Below are positions 1 through 8,679 of a stretch of 64,000 nucleotides of DNA, in pieces. Location: contig NZ_AYVL01000005.1 of NCBI RefSeq assembly GCF_000502835.1, positions 144,672-208,671 on the forward strand. The letters run 5' to 3'. The notes below the pieces were generated by a model. It searched no databases and was not told the DNA's origin. It saw only the letters and a program-made list of their open reading frames with translations. Position 1 is the stretch's first letter. Each line of letters starts with the position of its first letter. Source of the DNA: Mesorhizobium sp. LSJC280B00 (GTDB taxonomy: Bacteria; Pseudomonadota; Alphaproteobacteria; Rhizobiales; Rhizobiaceae). The translations under genes were made by a program, and so were the position numbers.

Positions 1-621
1 GATTATCCGCCGGGAACCATCCTGCCCAACGAAGCCAAATGGTCCGAGACCTTCGACGTCAGCCGCTCGGCGGTGCGCGAAGCCATAAAAATGCTGATGG
101 CGAAGAGCTTGCTGTCGTCACGTCCCAAAATCGGCAGCTGGGTCGAGCCGAAGGAACGCTGGAACCTGCTCGATCGCGACGTGCTGGCCTGGTATGCGAC
201 CTCGCCGGACCGCGAGGTGTTCCTCCGGACGGTGCAGGAGTTCCGCCACATCATCGAGCCGGAGGCCAGCGCTTTTGCCGCCATGCGGCGCACCGACGAG
301 CAGATGGCCGAGATCAGCCAGGCCTGCCGCGAGATGGGCGAGGCGACCAACCTGCAGGAGCGCACGCGCGCCGACACGCGTTTTCATCTCGCCATCCTGC
401 GGGCCTCGGGCAACGACCTGCTGGTGCCGCTCGGCGTGCTGATCGAATCAGCATTCGATCATCTATTTGCTTATACCACGCGGGAACTCGACGATTTGCA
501 GCATGCGCAGAGGCTGCATGAGGCAATCGAGAAGAGCATCCGTCTGCAGCGGCCGGACGCGGCGCGCAATGCGGTGCGCAAGCTGCTGGCCAATACCGAC
601 AGCGTCATCAAGTCCAGATAG
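1..621 (+). CDS. FadR-subfamily GntR transcriptional regulator (5' partial)
   Basis: The reading frame is open from the first base, so the true start lies outside the window. The first 40 residues hold the end of a winged helix-turn-helix (SETFDVSRSAVREAIKML). The rest is an all-helical FCD effector domain (RTVQEFRHIIEPEASAFAA, then DTRFHLAILRASGN with the family's Asp/His metal positions). The linker WNLLDRDVLAWY is typical of DgoR/LgoR-like regulators of sugar-acid catabolism. It converges on the Gfo/Idh gene 25 bp away, so the operon it regulates cannot be told from here. The family call is firm; the effector is unknown. Confidence 0.9.
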   Translation, partial: DYPPGTILPNEAKWSETFDVSRSAVREAIKMLMAKSLLSSRPKIGSWVEPKERWNLLDRDVLAWYATSPDREVFLRTVQEFRHIIEPEASAFAAMRRTDEQMAEISQACREMGEATNLQERTRADTRFHLAILRASGNDLLVPLGVLIESAFDHLFAYTTRELDDLQHAQRLHEAIEKSIRLQRPDAARNAVRKLLANTDSVIKSR

Positions 622-646
622 CGCCGTTCGGCTACAGGTGGAGTGC

Positions 647-1753
647 TCAGTCGAAGGGTGCGGTCGCGAGATGCCGCCGGGTCAGCCCGATCAGCAGCGC
701 CTGGTCGCGGGCGGCGTGTTCGGCTGGGTTGACGACCGCATCGCCATTGACGATCGCTGCCCAGAAGCCACGCATCTCTTCGACGAAGGCTTCGGCGTAA
801 CCGGCACGCAAATCTTTCTTCGACAGCGTGTGACCGTCCGAGGTCGTCACCGTCAGCCGGGTCGGATGATGGTTGAGCCAGGGCGAGGGGAATTCGAGCT
901 CGAGGCTGGCATCGTCGAAGAACAGCGTGATCCGCTCCTTGTAGTCGGCGAGCTTGGGCACGGTGAGGTGGGTCATGGTCCACAGCGCCTGCCCATCCAG
1001 CAGCTTGACGGCGCCCTGGCCGCCGTCGCCATTGGCAAAGATCTGCGCGCCGACGACCTCGCCGTCCGGCACGCCGAGCGCGTCGAGCAGGCCGTGGACG
1101 GCATTGACGTCGTGAATCAAGGCCGAGCTGTAAGCACCGGTAAATCCACGGAAAGCGAGGTCGGTCCCGGGAACACCGATGGCGTCTTCGACCTGGCGCT
1201 TCTGCTTGGCCGCGACAGCGGCGATCATGTCTTTTGGGATATCGGTACCGCGCCTGTAGGGCTGATGGGCGATGAACGGCCAGGCGTCGGGATCGTTCAC
1301 TTCCACCGAGACCGCGCGCAGCGTGCTTGATGTTCCAGGCAGCGAAGCGAGCGCCAGCCGGTAGCTCGGATCGAAGCGCTTCATATAGCCGACTTGCATG
1401 ATTTTCCTGGCGGCATCGCGCGCGGCGACGATCTCGGCGATTTCCGCCAGCGAATAGCAGAGCGGCTTTTCGCAAAAGACATGCAGGCCCCGCGCCAGCG
1501 TCGCCAGCACCTGTTCGTGATGTAGCGGGTCCGGCGAGCCGATCACCACCGCGTCGAGGCGTTGGTCGAAGAGCTGGTCGATCGTTTCGAAATTGGCAAT
1601 GCCATGGGTGTCGGTGACGAACTGCCGCGAAATCCTGGAGGGATCGGCGACGCCGACCAGCTCGAACAATTCACCGAGGCGCAGCAGATTGGGGATATGC
1701 TCGACCTGCGAGATCATGCCGGCGCCGACGACCCCGACGCGTATCCTGCTCAT
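647..1753 (-). CDS. Gfo/Idh/MocA family NAD(P)-dependent oxidoreductase
   Basis: This 368-residue cytoplasmic dehydrogenase opens with a Rossmann fold (VGVVGAGMISQVEHIPNL) and carries the family motif FCEKPLCYS at about residue 95, whose Lys is the catalytic/cofactor residue. Family members oxidise or reduce sugars and cyclitols such as myo-inositol, and the founding member MocA acts in rhizopine catabolism. It is the last gene of a minus-strand operon behind a sugar ABC transporter, with about 30 bp between it and the ATPase gene, so it probably acts on the imported compound. The substrate cannot be read from sequence. Confidence 0.9.
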   Translation of the reverse strand: MSRIRVGVVGAGMISQVEHIPNLLRLGELFELVGVADPSRISRQFVTDTHGIANFETIDQLFDQRLDAVVIGSPDPLHHEQVLATLARGLHVFCEKPLCYSLAEIAEIVAARDAARKIMQVGYMKRFDPSYRLALASLPGTSSTLRAVSVEVNDPDAWPFIAHQPYRRGTDIPKDMIAAVAAKQKRQVEDAIGVPGTDLAFRGFTGAYSSALIHDVNAVHGLLDALGVPDGEVVGAQIFANGDGGQGAVKLLDGQALWTMTHLTVPKLADYKERITLFFDDASLELEFPSPWLNHHPTRLTVTTSDGHTLSKKDLRAGYAEAFVEEMRGFWAAIVNGDAVVNPAEHAARDQALLIGLTRRHLATAPFD

Positions 1754-1785
1754 TGGATCATTCCCCGCAATGTCCGATTGTCAGC

Positions 1786-2616
1786 TCAAGGCGCCGCAGG
1801 CGGCCGGTTGCCGATCTGGGCGAGCAGGCCGGCAATCTCCGCCTCGACCGCCTTCAGATCCTCGCCGCCCGACATGATCGAGATGACCTCGTCGCGTGAG
1901 ATCTCGGACTTGGCGTAGGTGCCGCGATTGCGGCCGCGGTTGAGCAGCGTGAAGGTGTCGCCGACCGGATAGGCATGGTGGATGTTGTGGCTGATGAAGA
2001 TGACGGCCAGGCCCCGCATGCGCGCTTCGATGATGAATTTCAGCACCATCGCCGCCTGGTGGACGCCGAGTGCCGAGGTCGGCTCGTCGAGGATCAGCAC
2101 GCGCGCGCCAAAATGCACGGCGCGGGCGATCGCCACCGACTGGCGCTCGCCGCCCGACAGCGTGCCGACGGCCTGCGTCGGATCGCGCACGTCGATGCCG
2201 ATATCGGCCATCGCCTGCCTGGCGATGGTGTTGGCGCGCTCTTTGTCGATGCGCGAGAAGGGCAGGCTGCTTTTGGTCGGCTCGCGGCCGAGGAAGAAGT
2301 TACGGGTGATCGACATCAGCGAGATCATGCCGAGGTCCTGGAACACCGTTGCCACGCCGAGCTCCTGCGCGTCGCGCGGGCTGCGGAAGGTGACCGGCTT
2401 GCCGTCGACCAGGATTTCGCCCTTGCTCGGCCGATAGACGCCGGACAAAACCTTGATCAGCGTCGACTTGCCGGCGCCGTTATCGCCGAGCAGGCAGTGG
2501 ACCTCGCCCGGATAGACCTTGATGTCGATGTCCTGGAGGGCGCGCACCGAGCCGAAATTGACGCTGACGCCGCGCAGTTCCATTGCCGGTTCGGTCATTT
2601 GGGCCGGTTCGGTCAT
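1786..2616 (-). CDS. Sugar ABC transporter ATP-binding protein (single ABC domain, FrcA-like)
   Basis: A 276-residue ATPase with Walker [10 protein letters not shown], signature [14 protein letters not shown] and Walker [12 protein letters not shown]. It has one nucleotide-binding domain, like FrcA, and not two as in RbsA/MglA, so it should work as a homodimer. The start is placed at 2616, where a GGAGGT ribosome site sits just upstream and the ATG overlaps the permease stop (ATGA). The open frame continues upstream in the same phase, but that stretch is out-of-frame permease sequence. It energises the permease and binding protein next to it. Substrate is inferred to be a sugar or cyclitol. 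Confidence 0.9.
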   Translation of the reverse strand: MTEPAQMTEPAMELRGVSVNFGSVRALQDIDIKVYPGEVHCLLGDNGAGKSTLIKVLSGVYRPSKGEILVDGKPVTFRSPRDAQELGVATVFQDLGMISLMSITRNFFLGREPTKSSLPFSRIDKERANTIARQAMADIGIDVRDPTQAVGTLSGGERQSVAIARAVHFGARVLILDEPTSALGVHQAAMVLKFIIEARMRGLAVIFISHNIHHAYPVGDTFTLLNRGRNRGTYAKSEISRDEVISIMSGGEDLKAVEAEIAGLLAQIGNRPPAAP

Positions 2617-3791
2617 TTGCCACCTCCGCGGCCGAGCGCCTTCAGCCTGATGTAGTTGTTGACCAGCACGGCCATCAGGATGACGATGCCGAGGAAGACC
2701 TTGAACCAGTCGGTGTCGATGCCGGTGTAGAAGATACCCATCTGCACCAGCCCGAAGATCAGCGCGCCGAACAGCACGCCATAGACGGTGCCGTAACCGC
2801 CTGTGAGCAGCACGCCGCCGATGACGGCGGCGATGATCGCCTCGAATTCCTTGAGCAGGCCGCGCGTGGTGTCGGCGGAGCCCGCCTCCATCACCTGGAT
2901 GGTGGCAAGCAGTGTCGCCGCGCAAGCGGTGTAGACGAACAGGCTGATCTTTACGCGATCGACCGGCACGCCGACGTTGCGGGCTGCGATCAGGTCGCCG
3001 CCGGTGGCGAAGATCCAGTTGCCGTATTTCGTCTGGGTGAGCACGTAGCCGGCCAGCGCCGTCAGGCCGAGCCACCAGACGATCGACATCGGAATGCCGG
3101 CGACGAAGGGAATGCCGTCGCTGCGGGTGGCGATCCAGCCTTGCGCGCCCATCCAGCGGAACAGGCTGGTGAGCAGATGGCCGTTGAAAATGCCGGCCGT
3201 CGCCGGGTCCGGTGCGCCTTCGAGTATGTAGGGGATCTGGGTGCGGCCGGTGACGGCGCGGGTGATGCCGATCGACAGTCCGCGCAGGATATAGAGCGTG
3301 GCGAGCGTGACGATGAAGGAGGGCAGGCGCGTCTTCACCACGATCAGGCCGTTGAGATAGCCGGTGAGGATGGCAACGGCGAAGGCACAGGCGATGCCAC
3401 CCCATAGCGGCAGGCCCCAGTACTTCACCGTCAGCCCGATGACGACACCGGCAAAGCCGACCATGGAGCCGACCGAAAGATCGAACTCGCCGGCGATGAT
3501 GAGGAGTGCTGCCGCGGTGGCGACGATGCCGAGCTCCGCCGACAGCGTCAGGAATGTCATCGATCCCTGCAGCGAATAGAGGTTTGCCGCGCCCGGCAGC
3601 AGCGCAAAGATGATGATCGTCGCAAGCAGCCCACCGGCGGCACCGGCTTCCGGCCGGCGCAGCCACTGGGTCAGCTTGCCGGTGCTGGCCAGCCGCTCGT
3701 CGGCGCCGGCGGCCCGCTTCGACGTCATGCCGAAGCGGTCGGTCGCCTTCAGTTCGCCCGGAGGTATCGCCTTGTCTTCCACGACCGCCAT
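2613..3791 (-). CDS. Sugar ABC transporter permease (RbsC/FrcC family)
   Basis: A 392-residue inner-membrane permease of the BPD_transp_2 family, with about ten hydrophobic segments and conserved stretches such as [17 protein letters not shown] and [22 protein letters not shown]. The start at 3791 ([11 protein letters not shown]) has GGAGAG five bases upstream and is preferred over the longer frame to 3851. A roughly 40-residue loop in the middle (around [14 protein letters not shown] to [10 protein letters not shown]) is typical of FrcC-like members. Translation is coupled to the ATPase by a 4-base overlap. Confidence 0.9.
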   Translation of the reverse strand: MAVVEDKAIPPGELKATDRFGMTSKRAAGADERLASTGKLTQWLRRPEAGAAGGLLATIIIFALLPGAANLYSLQGSMTFLTLSAELGIVATAAALLIIAGEFDLSVGSMVGFAGVVIGLTVKYWGLPLWGGIACAFAVAILTGYLNGLIVVKTRLPSFIVTLATLYILRGLSIGITRAVTGRTQIPYILEGAPDPATAGIFNGHLLTSLFRWMGAQGWIATRSDGIPFVAGIPMSIVWWLGLTALAGYVLTQTKYGNWIFATGGDLIAARNVGVPVDRVKISLFVYTACAATLLATIQVMEAGSADTTRGLLKEFEAIIAAVIGGVLLTGGYGTVYGVLFGALIFGLVQMGIFYTGIDTDWFKVFLGIVILMAVLVNNYIRLKALGRGGGK

Positions 3792-3876
3792 TAGGCTCTC
3801 CAATCGCTCAATTCGCAATCTTCGAACGGATCGGGAGAGCGCTTGGCGCATTCTCCCGTTCCGTCGGAGCGCTTGC

Positions 3877-4845
3877 CTAGCGGATGCCCTCTTTGGCGAG
3901 CGCCAGGATCGCCTTGGCTTTTTCCGGTGAGTCTATGAACAGCGGTCCGGTATAGGCGTTGTTCTGCGGCCAGAAGCCGTGCGTTGCCTGCTCGACCAGA
4001 TAGATCACCGGCAGATAGCCCATCAGATATTGCTGGGCGTCCATGCCGAAGCCCATTTCGCCGGCGACGACAGAGTCGAGAACCTCCGGGCTGATGTCGA
4101 ATGTGTAGAGCTTGAGCTTGCCGAACAGTTCCTTGTCGCGGAACATCGGGATCAGCGGGTTGGCGGCGGTGGCGCCGAGCGCAAAGACGGCCTGCGTGTC
4201 GGGATGCGCCGACAGATAGGCTTCCGTGCGGCGCTGGATGTCTGCGGGATCGGGCGCCACGGCCAGAACCTCGGTGCCGCCGCCGGAGGGCTTCAGCCCG
4301 TCATTGAGGCCCTGGCAGCGCTGGTCGAGGCTGACATTGCCGACCTCGTGGTTGATGCAGACGACCTTGAGCGTGCCTTCCTTGGCCAGCCGCTCGCCGG
4401 CCTTCTTGCCGGAATCATATTCGGAAACGGTGCCGACATAGAGCGTAGTGCCGAGCTCGGCGCCTTCCTTTTCGCCGGAATCCAGAACCACCATGGGAAT
4501 ATTGGCGGCAAGCCCGGATTTGACCGATTTGCCGAGCGCATTGGCGTCGGCGATGGAGACGGCGATACCGTCCGGCTTGGTGGCGATGGCGGCGTCGAGA
4601 AGCCGGGCCTGCTCGACCACGTCGAAGACCTGCGGCGCGTAATATTCGACCTTGGCGCCGGTAAGGGCGGCCGCGTCATCGACGCCGCGCTTGACCACCG
4701 ACCAATAGGGATCGGACGCCGACCCATGCACCACGAAGGTGATGCGCACGTCCTTCGGATCCTTGAGCCCCGCGGCATGCGCAATGCCTGTCATCAGGCC
4801 CGCCGAGACGAAGGCGCCCAATGCCACTTTCAGAAGAGTTTTCAT
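3877..4845 (-). CDS. Sugar-binding periplasmic protein (Peripla_BP_4)
   Basis: This 322-residue protein starts with a Sec signal peptide (MKTLLKVALGAFVSAGLMTG, cleavage likely after AHA). The mature part is a ribose-type binding fold (RITFVVHGSASDPYWSVVKRGVDDAA; IPMVVLDSG; VFALGATAANPLIPMF). It is the receptor of the adjacent importer and is translated from an ATG with GGGAG upstream. It resembles binding proteins for fructose, ribose, inositol and rhizopine (MocB type), but the ligand cannot be assigned by eye. About 85 bp separate it from the permease start. Confidence 0.9.
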   Translation of the reverse strand: MKTLLKVALGAFVSAGLMTGIAHAAGLKDPKDVRITFVVHGSASDPYWSVVKRGVDDAAALTGAKVEYYAPQVFDVVEQARLLDAAIATKPDGIAVSIADANALGKSVKSGLAANIPMVVLDSGEKEGAELGTTLYVGTVSEYDSGKKAGERLAKEGTLKVVCINHEVGNVSLDQRCQGLNDGLKPSGGGTEVLAVAPDPADIQRRTEAYLSAHPDTQAVFALGATAANPLIPMFRDKELFGKLKLYTFDISPEVLDSVVAGEMGFGMDAQQYLMGYLPVIYLVEQATHGFWPQNNAYTGPLFIDSPEKAKAILALAKEGIR

Positions 4846-4912
4846 CTTATTCTCCCATTTGTCGTTGCAGTTCCAATCCCTCTGGCGCCGTTTTCCGGCC
4901 GCGACGATCGGC

Positions 4913-5887
4913 TCACGTCGCGGATCGGGTGGCCGCTTTGCGGGCCTTTGCCGACGCCAATCGCTGTTCGCCCGCGGTGTTGCCGCGGGCTGTCGTTGAT
5001 AATCGCCCGGCCGAGAGTGCGGCGCGAAGCTCCTCGCGCAACGGCTTCATGCCGATGACGTCGATCGGCTGTGCGGCGAGCCAGTCGCGAAAGCCCTGGT
5101 CGCGGAACAGCTCGTACTCTTCGGTGCGGATATAGGCGGAGCGCGGCTCGATCAGCTCGAGTTCACCGGGCGCGTTGCAATGCAGGCAAAAGAAGGTCAG
5201 GCCCTCGCGCACACCCTCGATGAGCGCTTTGTAAGCCGGCTCGATCGGCCTGGAACGCGGCCGGCCCCAGGTCGTCTGGATGGCGGCGTCGAAAATGGCA
5301 AAGCCGCCGGCACGGGCCAGCGCCACGCCGCGCTGGAACGCCTCCTCGGTGACGCCGACCAGATTGTCGTTGGGGGAATAGGCGGACAGGGTCTTGGTCA
5401 ACAGCACGGGCAGCTGATATTCGAGCCCGAGCTTGATGTAGATGTCGCAAAATTCCGGCGACAATGCCGCGCCCATATGCGCGTCGAGATGGGTGACGTC
5501 GATGCCGGCGCGATAGGCGGTGTCGATCTGGGCGCGAAGCTCGGCCTCGACCGCCTGCGGCACCGCCTTGCGGCGCGTGGTCGCCACGTCGGGCCAGAAG
5601 AAGCCGAACTCGTCGGTCAGGCCGGCCGCCCGCGACGGCGCGGTCAACGGCCGCCATTTGTAATGCTGCTTCTCGCTGTTCAGCGTCAGGTGAACGCCAA
5701 GGTCAAGGGCAGGTTTGGCGACGGCGCTCTCGGCCATTTCGAGGAACCACGGGCATGGCACCATCACCGCGCCGGAACTGCAGACACCCAGCCCGCTCAA
5801 TTCGAGGAAGGCGCTGTTGGCGCCGTGGCACATGCCGACATCGTCCTCGTGGAGCACGATCCGTTTGCTGGAGCCGGCGGCGTTCAC
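4913..5887 (-). CDS. ChbG/HpnK (YdjC-like) family carbohydrate deacetylase
   Basis: A protein of about 324 residues with the YdjC/ChbG hallmarks: KRIVLHEDDVGMCHGAN near the start (metal Asp pair), DLGVHLTLNSE, and VTHLDAHMG (metal His). Family members remove N-acetyl groups from amino sugars such as chitobiose or hopanoid-linked GlcNAc. The GTG at 5885-5887 is chosen because the family begins just before KRIVLHEDD and a GGAAGG lies upstream. The open frame runs on to 6082 but that extension looks unlike the family. It is the first gene of the minus-strand operon. Its presence suggests an N-acetylated amino sugar or aminocyclitol as substrate, which is an inference. Confidence 0.8.
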   Translation of the reverse strand: MNAAGSSKRIVLHEDDVGMCHGANSAFLELSGLGVCSSGAVMVPCPWFLEMAESAVAKPALDLGVHLTLNSEKQHYKWRPLTAPSRAAGLTDEFGFFWPDVATTRRKAVPQAVEAELRAQIDTAYRAGIDVTHLDAHMGAALSPEFCDIYIKLGLEYQLPVLLTKTLSAYSPNDNLVGVTEEAFQRGVALARAGGFAIFDAAIQTTWGRPRSRPIEPAYKALIEGVREGLTFFCLHCNAPGELELIEPRSAYIRTEEYELFRDQGFRDWLAAQPIDVIGMKPLREELRAALSAGRLSTTARGNTAGEQRLASAKARKAATRSAT

Positions 5888-6125
5888 GACCGGCCGCCTT
5901 CCCGCCGGCGCGCCGGTTTCGAGGGTCTTCCAAAGTGTGTCCCGTATTTCATGGAACCAACCGTTTGCCCAACTGGCCGGAATGGAACGCCGAAAGTTGG
6001 GTTTCCGACAGGGCCACTTTGGCGAATTCGGATGGGTACGATTTGCCTGCCGGCTGAGACACTTAGCTACCGATTTCCCCAATCACGGTTCAAAACCAGT
6101 CATAGGAACCGTCTTCCGGGCGCAG

Positions 6126-7478
6126 ATGGCTTGGTCGAATAGCGGCGGAGTGGTTCTTTCAAACTGTGCCGACAAGCCTACAGCTGTCCACACCATCAAG
6201 CGACCACATTATCAAGAGCCTTGGAGGCCTGTCATGTACACCGCCGGCGAAGAGGAAATCGAAGCCATTGCCAGGGTGATCCGCTCGGGCGCGCTGTTTC
6301 GTTACGGCAAGGACAGCGAATGCGACCGCTTCGAGGCCCGCTATGCGCAGCATCTTGGCGTCGAGCATTTCGCACTGGCCGCCAGCGGCACCTATGGGCT
6401 CGCCGCCGGCCTGATCGGGCTCGGCATCGGCCCGGGGGACGAAGTGCTGGTTCCCGCGCACACCTATATGGCGACAGCGACCGCGGTGCTGTCGGTCGGG
6501 GCCATTCCCGTCATCGTCGATATCGACGAGAGCCTGACCATCGATCCCATCGCTTTGCGCGACGCCATCGGGCCGCGCACCAGGGCGATCATCCCGGTGC
6601 ATATGTGGGGCGCGGCCTGCAACATGAATGCGATCATGGACATTGCTGCCAAGCGCGGCTTGCTGGTGCTGGAGGATGTCTGCCAAGGCATCGGCGGCGG
6701 CTATGAGGGCCGCAAGCTCGGCTCGATCGGCCATGCCGGCGCCTATTCCTTCAACTATTTCAAGAACATGACCTCGGGTGAGGGCGGCGGCATCGCCACC
6801 AGCGATCCGAAAGTGGCGGAGCGGGCGCGCTGCGCCATCGACCCTTGCCATTTCTATTGGCAGGGCAGAAGCGACAGCATCAAACCCTTCGCCGGCATCG
6901 GCGCGCGTGCTTCCGAACTGATGGGGGCGATGCTCAACGTCCAACTCGACCGGCTGGACGGCATCATCGAGGCGATGCGGGCCGAGAAAAAGAAGGTGCT
7001 GGCCGGCACCCGCCATCTCGACAATCTTGGGCTGACACCGTCGCCGATGAACAGCGCGGACGACGATTGTGCCGCACAGGTGATGTACCTGCTGCCGAGC
7101 GAGCAGGCGGCGCAGACTTTTTCGAAGACCATTCCGAGCGTCGTTGCCGGCAAGACCGGCCGTCACAATTTCACCCAGTGGGACCAGGTGCTGATGCATG
7201 AAGGCGCGCATCATCCGGCGCTCAATCCTTACGCACTGCCCGAGAACCAGGGCCTGCGGCTGGATTATCCCGACGACCTCGGCAAGCGCTCGCTCGACAT
7301 CCTCAACCGTACCGTGATGGTCGCCATGAACCCGGCGCACAGCGATGCCGACATTCAGGACATGATCCACAACATCGACGCGGCGGTGCGGGTGGCGCTG
7401 GAGAATGCTTCGCTCGATGATATCGAATTGCGCAAGGCGGCACCGGTTGATCTGCGGAAGTTCGACAGTGTGAACTAG
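6126..7478 (+). CDS. DegT/DnrJ/EryC1/StrS family PLP-dependent aminotransferase
   Basis: About 450 residues. The catalytic Lys lies in YSFNYFKNMTSGEGGG, preceded by the PLP-phosphate region (AASGTYGLAAGL) and the PLP-ring Asp in VLEDVCQGIGG. Relatives aminate keto-sugars or inososes (StsC, MosB) or catalyse the reverse step. Starts at 6126 (ATG), 6150 (GTG) and 6234 (ATG) are all possible. The last has the best ribosome site (GGAGG six bases before), but residues before it (RPHYQEPWRPV) look like the normal family N-terminus, so 6126 is kept. It diverges from the ChbG-ABC-Gfo/Idh operon, sharing its promoter region. Confidence 0.87.
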   Translation: MAWSNSGGVVLSNCADKPTAVHTIKRPHYQEPWRPVMYTAGEEEIEAIARVIRSGALFRYGKDSECDRFEARYAQHLGVEHFALAASGTYGLAAGLIGLGIGPGDEVLVPAHTYMATATAVLSVGAIPVIVDIDESLTIDPIALRDAIGPRTRAIIPVHMWGAACNMNAIMDIAAKRGLLVLEDVCQGIGGGYEGRKLGSIGHAGAYSFNYFKNMTSGEGGGIATSDPKVAERARCAIDPCHFYWQGRSDSIKPFAGIGARASELMGAMLNVQLDRLDGIIEAMRAEKKKVLAGTRHLDNLGLTPSPMNSADDDCAAQVMYLLPSEQAAQTFSKTIPSVVAGKTGRHNFTQWDQVLMHEGAHHPALNPYALPENQGLRLDYPDDLGKRSLDILNRTVMVAMNPAHSDADIQDMIHNIDAAVRVALENASLDDIELRKAAPVDLRKFDSVN

Positions 7479-7647
7479 ACCAGATCCGGCGCGGTTTGCT
7501 ACCCTGCGGTCGAGTTCCTTGTCCGGCGGCCGGGCGAGGATTCCGGCCGGCATTACCGGTCGCCAAAAAATCCGCAGGCCCGTGTCGGATAGGCCGGGCT
7601 CCGCTCGTCCTAGGGGGCATCGATCACCAACACGGAGGATTAACGAT

Positions 7648-8091
7648 ATGCCCGGCACCGTACGGCTGCACCGCGTTCTGACAACAAGCCCGGAGAAAGT
7701 CTACCGCGCGTTCCTCGAAGCAGATGCACTTGCGAAATGGCTTCCGCCGAACGGCTTCACCTGCACGGTTCATCACTTCGAGGCGAAAGTCGGCGGTACG
7801 TTCAAAATGTCCTTCCGCAACTTCACCACCGGCGACAGCCACTCGTTCGGCGGCGAATATGTCGAGCTCGTCCCCAATGAGCAGCTGCGCTACACCGACC
7901 GCTTCGACGACCCCAACCTGGCCGGCGAGATCGAGGTGACCGTGACATTGAAGAAAGTGTCGGTCGGAACCGAAGTGAATATCACGCAGGCAGGTATTCC
8001 AGACGCCATCCCGGTTGAGGCCTGCTATCTCGGCTGGCAGGAGTCGCTGCGAAATCTGGCGAAGCTCGTTGAACCCGAGATCAACCAGTAA
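7648..8091 (+). CDS. SRPBCC (AHSA1-like) domain protein
   Basis: A 147-residue single-domain protein of the START/Bet v1-like superfamily, with the usual opening VRLHRVLTTSPEKVYRAFLEADALAKWLPP and the closing helix GWQESLRNLAKLVEP. Such proteins bind small hydrophobic ligands or co-chaperones, and many have no known role. The start at 7648 is supported by GGAGG nine bases upstream; the longer open frame to 7519 is not. It follows the aminotransferase by 170 bp. No functional link to the aminocyclitol-like cluster can be shown. Confidence 0.88.
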   Translation: MPGTVRLHRVLTTSPEKVYRAFLEADALAKWLPPNGFTCTVHHFEAKVGGTFKMSFRNFTTGDSHSFGGEYVELVPNEQLRYTDRFDDPNLAGEIEVTVTLKKVSVGTEVNITQAGIPDAIPVEACYLGWQESLRNLAKLVEPEINQ

Positions 8092-8122
8092 GATAAAGCG
8101 CTGCCCTGGCGGGTTGGCGTCG

Positions 8123-8488
8123 CTAACCGGAAACCCAGGGATGACGCCGTTCTTCCCACCCAACATGCGCCGGGGCCGGAAAGGCGGGATCGGCGAAGCA
8201 GCCGACCGCGACGGCGATCCATTCAGGCTTTCGCTCGGGCTCCCAGAAGACGCTCGAGCCGCAGCCCGGGCAGAAATGGAAAATGACGTGATGGCCGCTC
8301 CGAGCCGATCGCCTGTAGGTACTGGCGTCGCCTTCGGCTTCTACCTTGTCGCGCGCAAAGAAGGCGGCGACGCCGTATGTGCTGCCGGTCCGTTTCTGGC
8401 AGTCGAGGCAGTGGCACTGTGCGACCAGCTGCGGCTCTCCGTTACAGGAGATCCTCAGTTGCCCACAGGCACAGGATGCGGTTCTCAT
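8123..8488 (-). CDS. GFA/CENP-V family zinc-binding protein
   Basis: A 121-residue protein with the three cysteine clusters of the GFA (glutathione-dependent formaldehyde-activating) fold: SCACGQL, CHCLDCQKRTGS and FCPGCGSSVF. These bind two zinc ions. Many family members are thiol-adduct lyases or are uncharacterised. The start at 8488 (MRTASCACG) has AGGA upstream and is preferred over an ATG at 8500. It converges on the SRPBCC gene, with 31 bp between the two stops. The enzymatic role is not assigned. Confidence 0.85.
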   Translation of the reverse strand: MRTASCACGQLRISCNGEPQLVAQCHCLDCQKRTGSTYGVAAFFARDKVEAEGDASTYRRSARSGHHVIFHFCPGCGSSVFWEPERKPEWIAVAVGCFADPAFPAPAHVGWEERRHPWVSG

Positions 8489-8679
8489 GGCAATCCTCAT
8501 GGTTCAGATGAATGCGTGCCCGCCGTACCGGCGGTGGGCATGCTTCTGGTTTTCGGGGTGGTTCGGCCTTGGGAAGCGCGCTTTGCGCGAACGCCGAAAA
8601 ACAAGGACCGACGCCCCATCTTCCTAATCACTGCGGGCGATTGACTCAACCCCGCGGTGAACGAGATGGAGAGCCGGCT

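Noticed and set aside
471..1475. A 334-residue minus-strand open frame overlapping the Gfo/Idh gene
   Set aside because: Arg-rich, out-of-frame reading of the dehydrogenase gene without any family signature.
2617..3666. Extension of the ATPase frame at 1786 through the permease gene
   Set aside because: Residues before MTEPAQ are Arg/His-rich nonsense read out of frame from the permease; a good ribosome site marks the start at 2616.
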